Below, piece after piece: positions 1-11,563 of a DNA stretch of 64,000 nucleotides. The position numbers and the translations under genes are program-made. The notes under the pieces were generated by a model. That model worked only from the letters and a program-made list of their open reading frames with translations. It searched no databases and had not been told where the DNA came from. This DNA is from Monodelphis domestica. Its lineage: Eukaryota > Chordata > Mammalia > Didelphimorphia > Didelphidae. The stretch lies in the NCBI RefSeq assembly GCF_027887165.1, contig NC_077235.1, positions 54,378,882-54,442,881 on the forward strand, in the 5' to 3' direction. Numbering within the stretch: the first letter of the stretch is position 1; every line of letters begins with the position of its first letter.

Positions 1-2757
1 AACTCCCTAAGAAAAAATCCCCAGGGCCTGATGGATTCACCAGTGAATTCTATCAAACATTCAAAAAACAGTTAATCCCAATACTATACAAACTATTTGA
101 CATAATAAGCAAAGAGGGAGTTCTACCAAATTCCTTTTATGACACAAACATGGTACTGATTCCAAAACCAGGCAGGTCAAAAACAGAGAAAGAAAATTAT
201 AGACCAATCTCCCTAATGAATATAGATGCAAAAATCTTAAATAGGATACCAGCAAAAAGACTCCAGCAAGTGATCAGAAGGGTCATCCACCATGATCAAG
301 TAGGATTTATACCAGGGATGCAGGGCTGGTTCAATATTAGGAAAACCATCCACATAATTGACCACATCAATAGGCAAACCAACAAAAATCACATGATTAT
401 CTCAATAGATGAAGAGAAAGCCTTTGATAAAATACAATATCCATTCCTATTAAAAACACTAGAAAGCATAGGAATAGAAGGGTCATTTCTAAAAATAATA
501 AACAGTATATATCTAAAATCATCAGCTAATATCATCTGCAATGGGGATAAACTAGATGCATTCCCAATAAGGTCAGGAGTGAAACAAGGATGCCCATTAT
601 CACCTCTATTATTTGACATTGTACTAGAAACACTAGCAGTAGCAATTAGAGAAGATAAAGAAATTGAAGGCATCAAAATAGGCAAGGAGGAGACCAAGTT
701 ATCGCTCTTTGTGGATGACATCATGGTCTACTTAAAGAATCCTAGAGATTCAACCAAAAAGCTAATTGAAATAATCAACAACTTTAGCAAAGTTGCAGGA
801 TACAAAATAAACCCGCATAAGTCATCAGCATTTCTATATATTTCCAACACAGCTCAGCAGCAAAAACTAGAAAGAGAAATCCCATTCAAAATCACCTTAG
901 ACAAAATAAAATACCTAGGAATCTACCTCCTGAGACAAACAGGAACTATATGAACACAACTACAAAACACTCTCCACACAACTAAAACTAGACTTGAGCA
1001 ATTGGAAAAACATTAACTGCTCATGGAGAGGATGAGCCAATATAATAAAAATGAACATCCTAACCAAACTTATTTATCTATTTAGTGCCATACCCATTGA
1101 ACTTCCAAAAATTTTCTTTACTGATTTAGAAAAAAACCATAATAAAGTTCATTTGGAAGAACAAAGGATCAAGGATATCCAGGGAAATAATGAGAAAAAA
1201 TACAAAGGAAGGTGGCCTTGCAGTCCCAGATCTCAAACTATATTACAAAGCAGCAGTCATCAAAACAATTTGGTACTGGCTAAGAGACAGAAAGGAGGAT
1301 CAGTGGAATAGACTTGGGGCAAGTGACCTCAGCAAGACAGTATATGATAAACCCAAAGATCCCAGCTTTTGGGACAAACATCCACTATTTGATAAAAACT
1401 GCTATGAAAATTGGAAGACAGTGTGGGAGAGATTAGGTTTGGATCAACACTTCACACCCTAAACCAAGATAAATTCAAAATGGGTGAATGACTTGAACAT
1501 AAAGAAGGAAACTATAAGTAAATTAGGCAAACACAGAATAGTATACATGTCAGACCTTTGGGAAGGGAAAGACTTTAAAACCAAGCAAGACATAGAAAGA
1601 GTCACAAAATGTAAAATAAATAATTTGGAATACATCAAATTAAAAAGTTTTTGTACAAACAAAACCAATATAACTAAAATCAGAAGGGAAGCAACAAATT
1701 AGGAAACAATCTACATAAAAATCTCTGACAAAGGTTTAATTACTCAAATTTACAAAGAGCTAAATCAATTGTACAAAAAAATCAAGCCATTCTCCAATTG
1801 ATAAATTGGCAAGGGACATGAATAGGCAGTTTTCAGATAAAGAAATCAAAACTATTAATAAGCACATGAAGAAGTGTTCTAAATCTCTTATAATCAGAGA
1901 GATGCAAATCAAAACAACTCTGAGGTATCACCTCACAACTTGCGGATTGGCTGACATGACAGCTGAGGAAAGTAGTGAATGTTGGAGGGGATGTGGCAAA
2001 ATTGGGACATTAATGCATTGCTGGTGAAATTGTGAATTGATACAACATTTCTAGAAGGCAATTTGGAACTATGCCCAAAGGGCGATAAAAGACTGTCTGC
2101 CCTTTGATCCAGCTATAGCACTGCTAGGTTTGAAGCCCAAAGAGATAATAAGGAAAAAGACTTGTACAAGAATATTCATAGCTGTTCTTTGTGGTGGCCA
2201 AAAATTGGAAAATTAGCGGATGCCCTCCAGTTAGGGAATGGCTGAACAAATTGTGGTATATGTTGGTGATGGAATACTATTTTGCTCAAAGGAATAATAA
2301 AGTGGAGGAATTCCATGGAGACTGGAACAATCTCCAGGAAGTGATGCAGAGCGAAAGGAGCAGAACAAGGAGAACATTGTACACAGAGACTGATACACTG
2401 TGGTACAGTCGAACGTAATGGACTTCTCCATTAATGGCAATCCAATATCCCTGAACAATCTGCAGGGATCTAGGAGAAAAAATACTATCCATAAGCAGAG
2501 GATAAACTGTGGGAGTAAAAACACCGAGGAAAACCAACTGCTTGACTACAGGGGTTGAGGAGATATGACTGAGGAGAGACTCTAAATGAACACTCTAATG
2601 CAAATACCAACAACATGGAAATGGGTTCGAATCAAGAATACATGTGATACCCAGTGGAATCATGCATCGGCTGTGGGAGAGGTGGGGTGGAGGGGAGGAA
2701 AAGAAAATGATCATTGTCTCCAATGAATAATGTTGGAAATGATCAAATAAAAAATGT
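1..2757 (+). mobile_element. L1 LINE, 3' part (ORF2 RT to 3' UTR)
   Basis: The window opens inside ORF2 of a marsupial L1. Reading frames carry reverse-transcriptase blocks, then the C-terminal ORF2 region (about 1190-2418) and a 3' UTR ending in an AATAAA-containing A-rich tail near 2745-2757. The 5' end lies outside the window. The coding region is broken into several frames, so this copy is dead. It is closely similar to 11416-14170 in the same orientation, so both belong to the same fairly young subfamily. Confidence 0.93.
150..953 (+). pseudogene. L1 ORF2 reverse transcriptase fragment
   Basis: This 267-codon open stretch encodes the fingers and palm of an L1-type reverse transcriptase. 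Visible blocks are [23 protein letters not shown], a first catalytic block [25 protein letters not shown], and the catalytic YxDD-type block. In family members the last block reads FADD. Here it reads FVDD ([11 protein letters not shown]), a change next to the two catalytic aspartates. The matching stretch of the second copy (11564-12451) keeps FADD. The frame is lost near 950, where the second copy has two extra bases (ACACAGG against ACAGG). In an intact element the protein makes cDNA by target-primed reverse transcription. Here it is a broken relic and not a host gene. Confidence 0.9.
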
Positions 2758-3264
2758 ATGAAAATACAAAATTCTATTTATGCTTCAAAAAAAATACCCT
2801 CTTCAAGACGTAATTTGAAAAATGTCCAATTTTCATGAAGAACACTTGTTATAGCAGCAATTCCTCCATGTTTTCAGTCTTTCTCTAGAGATGGCTTTCC
2901 AAGTAAATGAATATATGCACTTGTTGGTTTCTAGGAATAAACATGTTATAATTGTTTTTGAGAAAAACTGGATTTGTAAGAGATTGGGGCCTCAGACTGG
3001 GTTAAGGGGAGTCAGGGGGCATGCCAAGGGGCCAATTGTTGGGACTGCCTAATGCCAAAATAAACGGATCGGTGGGTTAGAAGTTTTACTTCTCTTTTCT
3101 ATCCACTTGGTCTCCTCAAATTCCCCCTCGCTAAACATGATGTCTGGAATATAGTAAATGCTTAAGAAAGGTTTATCGACTCTTGACTCTTTCCTTTCTG
3201 TGTACAAACATGTTCAGGCCATGACCTCCTTGAAGAGAAATCCTGTGTGGTAGACAGTTTGCTG
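2758..3264. other. Unassigned intergenic stretch
   Basis: No reading frame or repeat is recognised with confidence. The last part (about 3138-3200) resembles a MIR-type tail ('atagtaaatgcttaagaaagg'). Confidence 0.4.
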
Positions 3265-3390
3265 GCTTTGAAGTCAGAGGAGCTGGATGCTCGTCTTGTC
3301 TCTGACACTGTATCTGCATGAATTTAAGCAAGTCACTTTGCCTCACTGGGTCCGTTTTCCTCTCTATAATAATGATGTGAATTTAATGAG
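3265..3390 (+). repeat. MIR-like CORE-SINE fragment
   Basis: The order 'tttgaagtcagaggagctgg', 'aagcaagtcactttgcctca' and 'ttttcctctctataat' matches the usual MIR/THER consensus layout on the plus strand. It is old and diverged. Confidence 0.6.
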
Positions 3391-3599
3391 TTTATTTTTA
3401 ATTTTTTTTGTATTTTGTTTTATACATCTATGAACATGATTCTGAGAGAGGGTCCATAGGCTTTACCAGATTATCCACGGGGGTCACACCTAAAAGAGTA
3501 GGAACTCAAGATCTTTTGAGGACCCTTTTTCTTCAGTTTCTTTTCCCTATTTGGGCCTTGGTTTTCCTCTTCTATTGAATTAAATTAGAAGTCTATGCT

Positions 3600-3786
3600 T
3601 GTGATGGCTAGGCGAACACTAGCTGTATGACCCTAGGCAAGTCACTTAACCTTGTTTGCCTCAGTTTCCTCATCTGTCAAATGAGCTAGAGAAGCAAATG
3701 GTAAACCACTCCAGGAATTTTGCTGAGAAAACCCCAAATGGATTCACAAAGAGTAGAAATGACTTAGAAGGACTGAACAACAAAAC
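3600..3786 (+). repeat. Mar1-type CORE-SINE
   Basis: The CORE part is 'ctagctgtatgaccctaggc ... tcagtttcctcatctgtcaa'. It is followed by the RTE/Bov-B-like tail 'gcaaatggtaaaccactcca ... gactgaacaacaaaa', which is the known arrangement of marsupial Mar1 SINEs. Confidence 0.75.
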
Positions 3787-3789
3787 AAT

Positions 3790-3960
3790 GGGAAAAGACC
3801 TGGCTTTGGAGTCAGGGGATCCATCGCCATCTCCCATATCTGCTTTTCACCATCTCTGTGACCTTGAGTAAATCATTTCCCTTCTACAATACTCAGTTTC
3901 TCCATCTATTAAATAAGAAAGGCACTAAGGGCCTTTTCAGAGCAGATACCCATATCCAAA
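3790..3960 (+). repeat. MIR-like CORE-SINE fragment
   Basis: Diverged MIR landmarks are present: 'tggctttggagtcagggg', 'tgtgaccttgagtaaatcat' and 'cagtttctccatctattaa'. Confidence 0.55.
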
Positions 3961-4384
3961 GTGCTTCTTGCCTAATCCTGCTTTGTAGTTTTGCATGGGC
4001 CAGACCAGTGATTGAGTCCCATTCAATAGGTGTGGGCCATGCGAAGTGGCTTCCTGGCCCAAGATGAGTCTTGACTCTATGGGCCAGCTCAGCAAGTACC
4101 TTACTTCCTTGCTGAGGCTAGTGTAAAGCCTGACCAGGTCATTGCTACATCAGCCAGCTCTCTGGGTGTGTGAGTTATCATTCACTGTCACATGCACTGA
4201 GTATTAATGAGGCTGCGCTGGTCATTAATTAGGAGATGTTTGCAGCCCAGAAAGAAATTGCTCACTCGGGGGAAATTCAGGGGCTGACACGAGAGGACAG
4301 CAATTCATGGCAGGGTCAAGGAGAAGAACTTACGAACTGGAAACTAGCAAAACAAATATCCTAAGATGGCTGCCATATAGGCTA
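3961..4384. other. Unassigned, repeat-poor stretch
   Basis: No gene or repeat is recognised. It contains AT-rich homeodomain-like words ('attaatgagg', 'cattaattagg') around 4201-4231. Confidence 0.35.
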
Positions 4385-4680
4385 GAAGAATGAGGCAGCA
4401 GATGGCTAAGGGGGAGAATGGTGGAATAGGACCAACACTGACTCTGGAGTCAGGAGACATCAGGCTTGGGCTGTACCACTTCATAAGGTGTCATCTGGGT
4501 GACTTGCTCTCTCTCTCTGCCTCCAACTCTCCATCTGCAAAATGGGGACAATAATACTTATATTATGGACCATACCGGGCTTTCAAGAAGTTCCAATGAG
4601 CTAAGCAAACTCATACCTATACGTGATTGCTACCTGGCATTCAGCATGCTCTCAGACTCAGCAATTTCCAAAATCAAGCT
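4385..4680 (+). repeat. MIR-like CORE-SINE
   Basis: Recognised from 'actctggagtcaggagacat', 'gggtgacttgctctctctct', 'ctgcaaaatggggacaataa' and the following A/T-rich tail. Confidence 0.55.
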
Positions 4681-5235
4681 CTCAAGTTCCCAGTGATGAG
4701 TAGAGAAGGCCAACCAGTTCAAAGCAAAGAAATCTCTTGAAATGGCATGGTCTAAACAATGGAAATAAAACTTGCTCCTTCTCTAATAAACCCAGGGCAA
4801 GCTCTCCCCCAAATCCACATTGTGTATACATGCGCAGGGGAATAAATGAAAAGGTAAATGGGTAGGGAATGCATGTTGCCAAGGCAGCACATACCTCAGT
4901 CACTACAGGACCCCAAAGTCGGGTCTTTTCTGGGGTGGGTTAGCTCAGGATCTCTGCACCTCATGTTGCTGCCCTGGGCTTGCTTCTCCCCACTAGCCAT
5001 CATACAACTACACTCTAGATCGGTTCTCTGCCTGAAGCACGGTTTCCTACTGGGAGAATGGTTTGTACCCTTCAAGGCCGCCCAGGGCTGGCTCGCCCTT
5101 GCCAATGGCTAGCTTTTTCAGATCAACTAAGTAAATTCTTCAGTTTTCCTATAGTGCAAACCACATTTCTTTATATTGGACTATCAGAGTCTGAAAAAGG
5201 CACGGCTTTATAAGGTACAAATGGGCAATCCACCA
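4681..5235. other. Unassigned stretch
   Basis: No convincing ORF, RNA gene or repeat is visible. The short ORFs on both strands have no recognisable motif. Confidence 0.35.
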
Positions 5236-5625
5236 ATAGTCAGGCAACAATCACTGATTAAATGCTTACTATGTGCTAGGTATAACATTAAGTGCTGGGA
5301 ATACAAATATAAGCAAAAAGAAAGAAGAGTCCTGGGGCCAGCTAAGGAGCTCAGTGAATTGAAAGCCAGGCCTGGAGACAGTAGATCCTGGGTTCAAATT
5401 TGGACTCAGATACTTCCTAGCCATGTGACCCTTATCAAGTCACTTAACTCCCATTGCCTAGCCTTTCCTGCTCTCCTGCCTCATAACCAATACATAATCT
5501 TGATTCTAAGACAGAAGGTAAGAATTTTAAAAGAAAAAAAAGAAAGATAGTCTCCGCTCTCAAGGAGCTTATACTCTAAAGGAAGAAGACAGCATACAAA
5601 AAGATGCTGGAAAGGGATACTGCAG
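5236..5625 (+). repeat. Old interspersed repeat split by a SINE
   Basis: Two parts, 5240-5330 ('aaatgcttactatgtgctag ... ctgggaatacaaa') and about 5551-5625 ('gctctcaaggagcttatact'), belong to one ancient L2/MIR-related repeat. It is interrupted by the SINE at 5333-5545. The same family recurs at 30540-30680 and 58115-58235. The exact family name is not certain. Confidence 0.5.
5333..5545 (+). mobile_element. tRNA-related marsupial SINE
   Basis: The diagnostic order is 'ggccagctaaggagctcagtg', 'gccaggcctggagacagtag', 'gggttcaaat' (B box-like), 'catgtgacccttatcaagtc', 'gattctaagacagaaggtaa', then an A-rich tail. Flanks 'aaagaagagtc' and 'gaaagatagtc' look like a decayed TSD. This is the SINE1_MD/WALLSI-type family, with naming to be confirmed. 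Confidence 0.85.
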
Positions 5626-5899
5626 TACTGTGTACCCAGGGACATTATGGAAAAGTGTAGAGGGCAACCTGGTGAGACATAAAAAGATGGCTGGCCTAGG
5701 GACTTTCCTCAAATGGCACCTCTGGGAGGAGCTTTCCAATGAGAGGGAGGAGCCTCAAGGATGGTGGGTACTTCTGAAATGTGAATTCCAGGATTCTGAA
5801 ATGATTTTAAAGGATCCAGATGTTTCTGGGATGATGAAAAAAGGAGAAATGAAAAGTATGTTATCTGCTTCTCTGCCAATTTTTACAATATATTTAATA
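5626..5899. other. Unassigned stretch
   Basis: Nothing recognisable is seen. An open frame crosses it, but it has no known motif and runs on into antisense L1 sequence. Confidence 0.35.
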
Positions 5900-6145
5900 T
5901 CCAAATGGCATATCAATTTTGAATTTATTGTAGAATTCAGTGTGAGGTGTTGGCCTAAACCTAATTTCTGCCCCACTGATTTCCTGTTTCCCCCACAGTT
6001 CTTCTCAAATAGGGAGCTCTTTCCTATGGAATTTGTGTTGTCAAATTTATCAAAGAATACATAACTGAATTTCAGTATTTTGGATTCCTCCTTGTCTGGT
6101 TTATTCTATTGATCTACCTCTTATTTTTAAACCAATACCATAATA
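5900..6145 (-). mobile_element. Old L1 ORF2 fragment, antisense
   Basis: 'ttgaatttattgtagaattc', 'gtgtgaggtgttggcctaaacc' and 'tcaaatagggagctc' are diverged versions of the antisense L1 ORF2 segment also seen near 39238-39300 and 42220-42310. Confidence 0.65.
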
Positions 6146-7470
6146 TATCAGAAAAGGATAGAGAATCAGCTCTAAAGAAACTACCAAAGAAAAATTTTCC
6201 TGATCCTGATGCATTTATAGGCGAATTCTTCCAAACTTTTATTTTTATTTATTTATTTTGTAAACCCTTCCATTATGTCTTAGAATGGATACTGAATATC
6301 GGTTCCAAAGCAGAAGAGTGGAAAGGGTTAGGCAACTGAGATTAAGTGACTTACCCAGGGTCACACATCTGGAAAGTGTCTGATCTTCCCAACTTTTATA
6401 GAAAAATTATTACCAGTACCACACACAATGATTTTAGAAACTGAAAAAGAAAGCACTCTATTAAATTACTTTGATTAGAAAAATGAGTCCTAATGCCCAA
6501 ACCAGGGAAGGGTAAAACAAACAAGGAGAACTGTAGACTAATATGGTTAATGGATGTCAATTCAAAAATTTTAAATAAAATCCCATAAAACTGATGACAA
6601 TAATTCATCTAAGAAATCACTCATTATGACCAACTCAGATTTTATCATTAGGAAAACAATTAATCTAATTAACCATATTAAAAACAAGAACCATGAAATC
6701 ACGTTATCTCAATAGATATAGACAATTCCCTTTCAACTAGTACAACCCTAGCTCTCCCTACAAAATATAGGCACAAAAGGATCTTTTTAAATGAATGAAG
6801 TATGCACCTAATGAAACTAGAAGGCCTACAGATTGTAAAATGAAAATTAAACAGCAAAAGAATTCTGAAAGTCAAGGAGAAAATCAAGAAAATTAAAAGC
6901 AAAATTTCAGTAAATTAAAAATAAATAAAACAAGAACTTTTCTTGGGCTTTTTTTGGGAGGGAGATAAACCTTTAGCTAATTTGCTTTTTTTAAAAGGGG
7001 AAAACTAAACTAACAACAGTCGATAACCATTCCACAAAAACTATTTGGAAAATCGGGAAGTAATCTGGCAGAAATTAGGTTTAAGACAACACCCCAGACC
7101 CTATATTACAGTAAGCATGAAAGATCACATCATAGACAAGAGGAGTAACAAGAACTTCTCTTTCAGGCATATGGATTCAAAGAGTTCCTGGACAAACAAG
7201 GGGTAGAGAGAACTGTAAAAGATAAAATGACCAACTTCCAACTTTGATTATGTGAAATTAATTTTTTATCCAAACAAAAGCAAAGCAGTTCAAATTAGGA
7301 GGGAAACAGATAACTGGGAGGGATCTCTATTGCCAAGTTTCTGTGAAGGTTTCATAGCTAAGTTATAGAAAGATCTGATTCAAATGTATAAGCATAATGA
7401 ACATCTCCCAACCAATCAATAGTCAATGTATATGAAAATGATAATTTCAAAGAAAGAAATCCAAGCTATC
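6146..7470 (+). mobile_element. Old L1 ORF2 fragment, interrupted
   Basis: Translated pieces are recognisable L1 ORF2: a 'SALKKLPKKNFPDPDAFIGEFF' type block just before the RT, decayed 'PKPGK...ENYRPI' and 'QVGFI' regions (6490-6700), and the C-terminal half (about 7020-7470). Many stops and frameshifts are present. It is split by an antisense SINE at 6243-6384. Confidence 0.75.
6243..6384 (-). mobile_element. tRNA-related SINE, antisense, 5'-truncated
   Basis: The reverse complement shows the tail half of the tRNA-like SINE ('ggttccaaagcagaagagtgg', 'aagtgacttacccagggtca'). It is bracketed by 'cttccaaacttttat' (6228-6242) and 'cttcccaacttttat' (6385-6399), a 14/15-match TSD. Confidence 0.85.
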
Positions 7471-7715
7471 AATTGATATATGTATAAAGCACTCAGCACA
7501 GTGCCTGGAACCTAGCAGTCACTTAATAAACACTTATTCCCTTCTCTTATGCCTATTTGGAATGAGGAAGACTTGGATTCAAATCCTGCCTCAGTCACTA
7601 GCTCAGTAACCCTGGGTAAGGTTATTAGCTAATCTGTCTAAGTCTCCTCACCTCTAAAATGGTATTGGACTTCTTGGCCTCTAAGGGCCTTTGAAGTTCT
7701 AAATCTATGGTCCTG
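7471..7715 (+). repeat. MIR/THER-type CORE-SINE pieces
   Basis: 'aagcactcagcacagtgcctgg ... acttaataaacacttattcc' is a MIR tail. It is followed by a second element, 'ggattcaaatcctgcctcag ... ctctaaaatggtattggac'. Confidence 0.6.
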
Positions 7716-7719
7716 TGGC

Positions 7720-7925
7720 CTGATGAAGCAATGTGGTATAGGGGAAAGACTTTGGAGTCATAGAAAATGGTTTCAAATCTTGCCTCTGTTTATTCCAAGT
7801 CTCATTTACATGGGTATTCTTGGACAAGTCACAACTTCCTTGAGCCTTGTTTTCCTCATCTGTAAGATGAATGGGTTAGACTAGATGACCCTTCAGGTTC
7901 TTTATAGCTTAAGATTTATGAACCT
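7720..7925 (+). repeat. MIR/THER-type CORE-SINE
   Basis: 'gactttggagtcatagaaaa', 'cctcatctgtaagatgaatgg', 'gttagactagatgaccctt' and a 3' A/T end form the whole CORE-SINE layout. Confidence 0.65.
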
Positions 7926-8220
7926 CTAATTAAGTAGTCTAAGTGCAACCCTCTTATTGTACCTAAAAGGAAATTGAGGTTCAGAAAAAGAAAAATATCA
8001 AGATTGCTTGATGGGTTAAAAGGAAGAACTGAGATGAGAACCTAGGTCTTCTATTACCAAACTTTGGGCTCTTTACAGAAGACTAACTCCATTCCCCCCT
8101 CGTTTTACATGTAAGGAAACTGAGACCCAGGAGATATTGTGATTTGCTCAGTGGCACACAAGCAGTAAGTTGGAGAACTGATATTCAAAAAGTATTTCTC
8201 AGACTCCAAATTCAATGATC
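7926..8220 (-). repeat. Antisense MIR-like remnants
   Basis: Two decayed antisense CORE copies are suggested by 'aaaaggaaattgaggttcag' and 'taaggaaactgagacccagg ... cacacaagcagtaagt'. Confidence 0.5.
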
Positions 8221-8226
8221 TTTCTC

Positions 8227-8460
8227 CTTAATGGTGCCATCCAGTAAGTCAATAAACATTTATTAAGCACCTTCTATGTACCCAGCACTGTGTTTGGCTG
8301 TTATATATTCCAGTCATGTGTGGGTGATAGCTCATCTTCTTATTTTATTCCATGAAGGCAAGAACTATATTTTATTTAAACTGTGTATTCTCCCATGGTA
8401 GCATCAAACACAGTTCTCTGAACATAGATGCTCAATAAGTGTCTATTTTGTATTGCAGTA
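8227..8460 (+). repeat. L2/MIR-type tail repeats
   Basis: 'aataaacatttattaagcac' and 'ggcaagaactatattttatt ... agatgctcaataagtg' are common ancient repeat tails in mammals. Boundaries are approximate. Confidence 0.45.
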
Positions 8461-8644
8461 GAGAACATTGTGTTGGAGCCTCAGGTTTCTGCACCCTTTC
8501 TAGGAGCTGGTAAGATTTTGAAGGCAGAGCGAGCATTTTCCTAACCCTTCTTCCCTTCACGAGTATTTGCAAACCTCCCCTGCCAAGTGAAGCCCCTACT
8601 ACCACTTTGAAGGTTCAGCTCTGCCTGGGTATGAGTCATTAAGT

Positions 8645-8905
8645 AGTATGTTATTGGGCTTGGAGACAGGAAGATCTGAATTTAAATCTGATTTCAGACA
8701 CAAATTGTGTGGCCATGGGCCATACGTTTAACCTTTTATTTGTCTTGGTTTTCTCATCTGTAAAATGGAGGTAACAACTGCACCCACCTTTTGGGGTTGT
8801 TGTGAGAATCAAATAGGAGTCTATTTCTAAAGCACTTAGATTAGCACAGTACCTGCCACATAGTAGGTGCTATATAGACATTGTTATTATTGCTGTTACT
8901 ACTCC
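8645..8905 (+). repeat. MIR CORE-SINE
   Basis: A nearly complete MIR: 'aaatctgatttcagacaca', 'ctcatctgtaaaatggagg', 'gggttgttgtgagaatcaaa' and 'acatagtaggtgctatatag'. Confidence 0.7.
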
Positions 8906-9129
8906 GTGGTAGCCCCCACATTAGTAAAGTCTCAATAACTATACTTTTTTGGAGGTGTATCCTCATCCAATATTTTCCCCACCATTTGGCTCCAGTCTAG
9001 AGAAAAAGTACAAGGATTATGCTTATTTCTAATACAATCATCTAGGATATTAACATTTCATTTAATATGCAATGATGGGTTTCATTTAACTTGACAGAAA
9101 ATGCAAATGACTTCAGCTCAAGCCCATAA
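8906..9129. other. Unassigned stretch
   Basis: No gene or repeat was recognised. Confidence 0.3.
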
Positions 9130-10299
9130 ATAGAAAAAACAGTTGTAGGAGAATGCAGGTCATGCTGGGGATGGGAGAGTTGTCCAGTTTTCTGGAGAAC
9201 AGAGTGCATGGGAATTGGACAACTGTTCAGAATGAGATTATGAAGGCCCTTTTGCTAGCTCTGGGTGCAGGATTCTGTTGCATGCCCATATGTACATCTA
9301 GAAGATGATCTGAGTAGCAGTCCCAGGACAAGGAGGAGCACTAATACATGCCAGTGTTTGTAGCCATAGGAGACCAGATCCAAGGTCAAAAAGAGTCATT
9401 GTGGTTGTTCACAGACAAGAAGCATATTAAACACACCTTTCCTTTGATCATACTACTTTGGAAGAACTGGAAACTTATAAATCCCCAGAGGGGCTCCGAA
9501 GGCAGCTACACATAGAATCTGAAGCTTGGAACAGTGCCCCCTTCACCATAGGAGCAGAGTCTACTTGTAATAGTTGTTTAATTTAAAAGCCAAGAGAAAG
9601 GCCTAAAAATGAGAAAACAACAAAAAAAGGGAAACTCAATATGGAAAATGATTTTGAGGACAGGGAAGGCCAACATATAAACTAAAGAAAAGACAACAAA
9701 GTTTATATTGCTGCATCCAAAGCTTCCAAGAAAAATATTAATTACTCTCGGGCCCAAAAAGAATTAGTGGATGTCAAAAAGGATTTTAAAAATCAAATGA
9801 AAGAGAAAGAATAAAAATTGGGAAAAGAAATAAGAGAGATACAAAAGAGCTGAAAGCTTGGTAAAGGAGGCGCAAAATACAGAAGAAAATAGTACCTTAA
9901 AAACAGAATAAAGTAGTAAAAGAGGCACCAAAATCCACTTAAGAGAAGAACTTGTAAAAAAGGCAAAATTGGCCATATAGAAAAAGTGGTATAAAAATTC
10001 ACTGAGGAAAAGAACCTTCTAAAAAGTTGAGTTAGTCAAACAAAAAAGGAGATACAACAGCTCACTGAAAAAAATAATGCCTTAAAAATTAGAATAGGGT
10101 GAGTGCAAGCTAATAACTTTGTGAGGCATCAAGAAATAATCAGACAAAATTGAAAGAATGAAAAACAATGAAGAAAATGTGAACTATCTCATTGGAAAAA
10201 TAAGTGACCTAGAAAATAAATCCTGGAGAAATAATAAAAAAATTTTTAGACTACCCAAAAGCCATGATCAAAAAAAGAGCTTAGACATCATCTTGCAAT
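9130..10299 (+). mobile_element. Old L1 5' UTR and ORF1 part (host of nested L1)
   Basis: From about 9590 the sequence is the A-rich coiled-coil part of L1 ORF1 (lysine- and glutamate-rich codons, 'aaatcaaatgaaagagaaag', 'gaaccttctaaaaagttgag'). It has multiple stops. The GC-richer segment before it is a probable 5' UTR. ORF1 resumes at 14193 beyond the inserted younger L1, which shows that the two pieces were once continuous. Confidence 0.65.
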
Positions 10300-10312
10300 A
10301 AATCATCAAGGA
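10300..10312 (+). repeat. Target-site duplication, left copy
   Basis: 'aaatcatcaagga' is repeated exactly at 14180-14192 and brackets the nested L1. Confidence 0.92.
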
Positions 10313-10364
10313 TTATATTTTATTAAAAGGGACTTTAGATAAAGAGGAAATATCACTAATCAAC

Positions 10365-11171
10365 ATGTATGCACCAAATAATATAGCACCCAAATTTCTA
10401 ATGGAGAAACTAGGAGAACTAAAGGAAGAAATAGACAGTAAAACCATATTAGTGAGAGATCTGAACCAACCACTATCAAATTTAGATAAATCAAATAAAA
10501 ATATAAATAAGAAAGAGGTAAAAGAAGTGAATGAAATCTTAGAAAAATTAGAGTTAATAGACATATGGAGAAAAATAAATAGGGACAAAAAGGAATGCAC
10601 CTTCTTCTCAGCACCACATGGCACATTCACAAAGATTGACCATACACTAGGTCACAGAAACATGGCACACAAATGCAGAAAAGCAGAAATAATAAATGCA
10701 GCCTTTTCAGATCACAAGGCAATAAAAATAATGATCAGTAACGGTATGTGCAAAACCAAATAAAAAATTAATTGGAAATTAGACAATATGATACTCCAAA
10801 ATAGTTTACTTAGAGAAGAAATCATAGAAACAATTAATAATTTCATCGAGGAAAATGACAATGGCGAGACATCCTTTCAAACCTTTTGGGATGCAGCCAA
10901 AGCAGTAATCAGAAGTAAATTCATATCCCTGAGTGCATATATTAACAAACTAGGGAGAACAGAGATCAATGAATTGGAAATGCAAATAAAAAAACTTGAA
11001 AGGAAACAAATTAAAAAACCTCAGAAGAAAACCAAACTAGAGATCCTAAAAATTAAGGGAGAAATTAATAAAATTGAAAGTGAGAGAACTATTAAACTAA
11101 TAAATAAGACTAGAAGCTGGTACTTTGAAAAAAACAAACAAAATAGAGAAAGTACTGGTCAATCTAATTAA
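10365..11171 (+). pseudogene. L1 ORF2 endonuclease and linker region
   Basis: Two frames, 10365-10763 and 10788-11171, give the second half of the apurinic-type endonuclease. The family's GDFN-type block is changed here to 'VRDLNQPLS'. 'TFFSAPHGTFTKIDHTLGHR' and 'FSDHKAIKI' carry the conserved late-endonuclease aspartate-histidine region. A K/E-rich linker follows. In an intact L1 this domain nicks target DNA at TTTT/AA-like sites. The frame shift near 10764 and the missing N-terminal catalytic part mean it cannot work. Confidence 0.85.
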
Positions 11172-11563
11172 GAAAAGGAAAGAAGAAAAGCAAATTAACA
11201 GCATCAAAGATGAAAAGGGGGACATCACCCCCAATGAAAAGGAAATTAAGGCAATCATTAAAATTACTTTGCCCAATTATATGGCAATAAATACACCAAT
11301 CTAGGCGATATTCATGAATATATACAAAAATACAAACTGCCAGACTAACAGAAGAAGAAATAGAATTCTTAAATAATCCCATATCAGAAAATGAAATCCA
11401 ACAGGCCATCAAAGACCTCCCTAAGAAAAAATCCCCAGGGCCAGATGGATTCACAAGTGAATTCTATCAAACATTCAAAAAACAGTTAATCCCAATACTA
11501 TACAAACTATTTGACATAATAAGCAAAGAGGGAGTTCTACCAAACTCCTTTTATGACACAAAC

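Noticed and set aside
150..953. A 267-codon ORF as a host gene
   Set aside because: All motifs are L1 reverse transcriptase and the frame is truncated.
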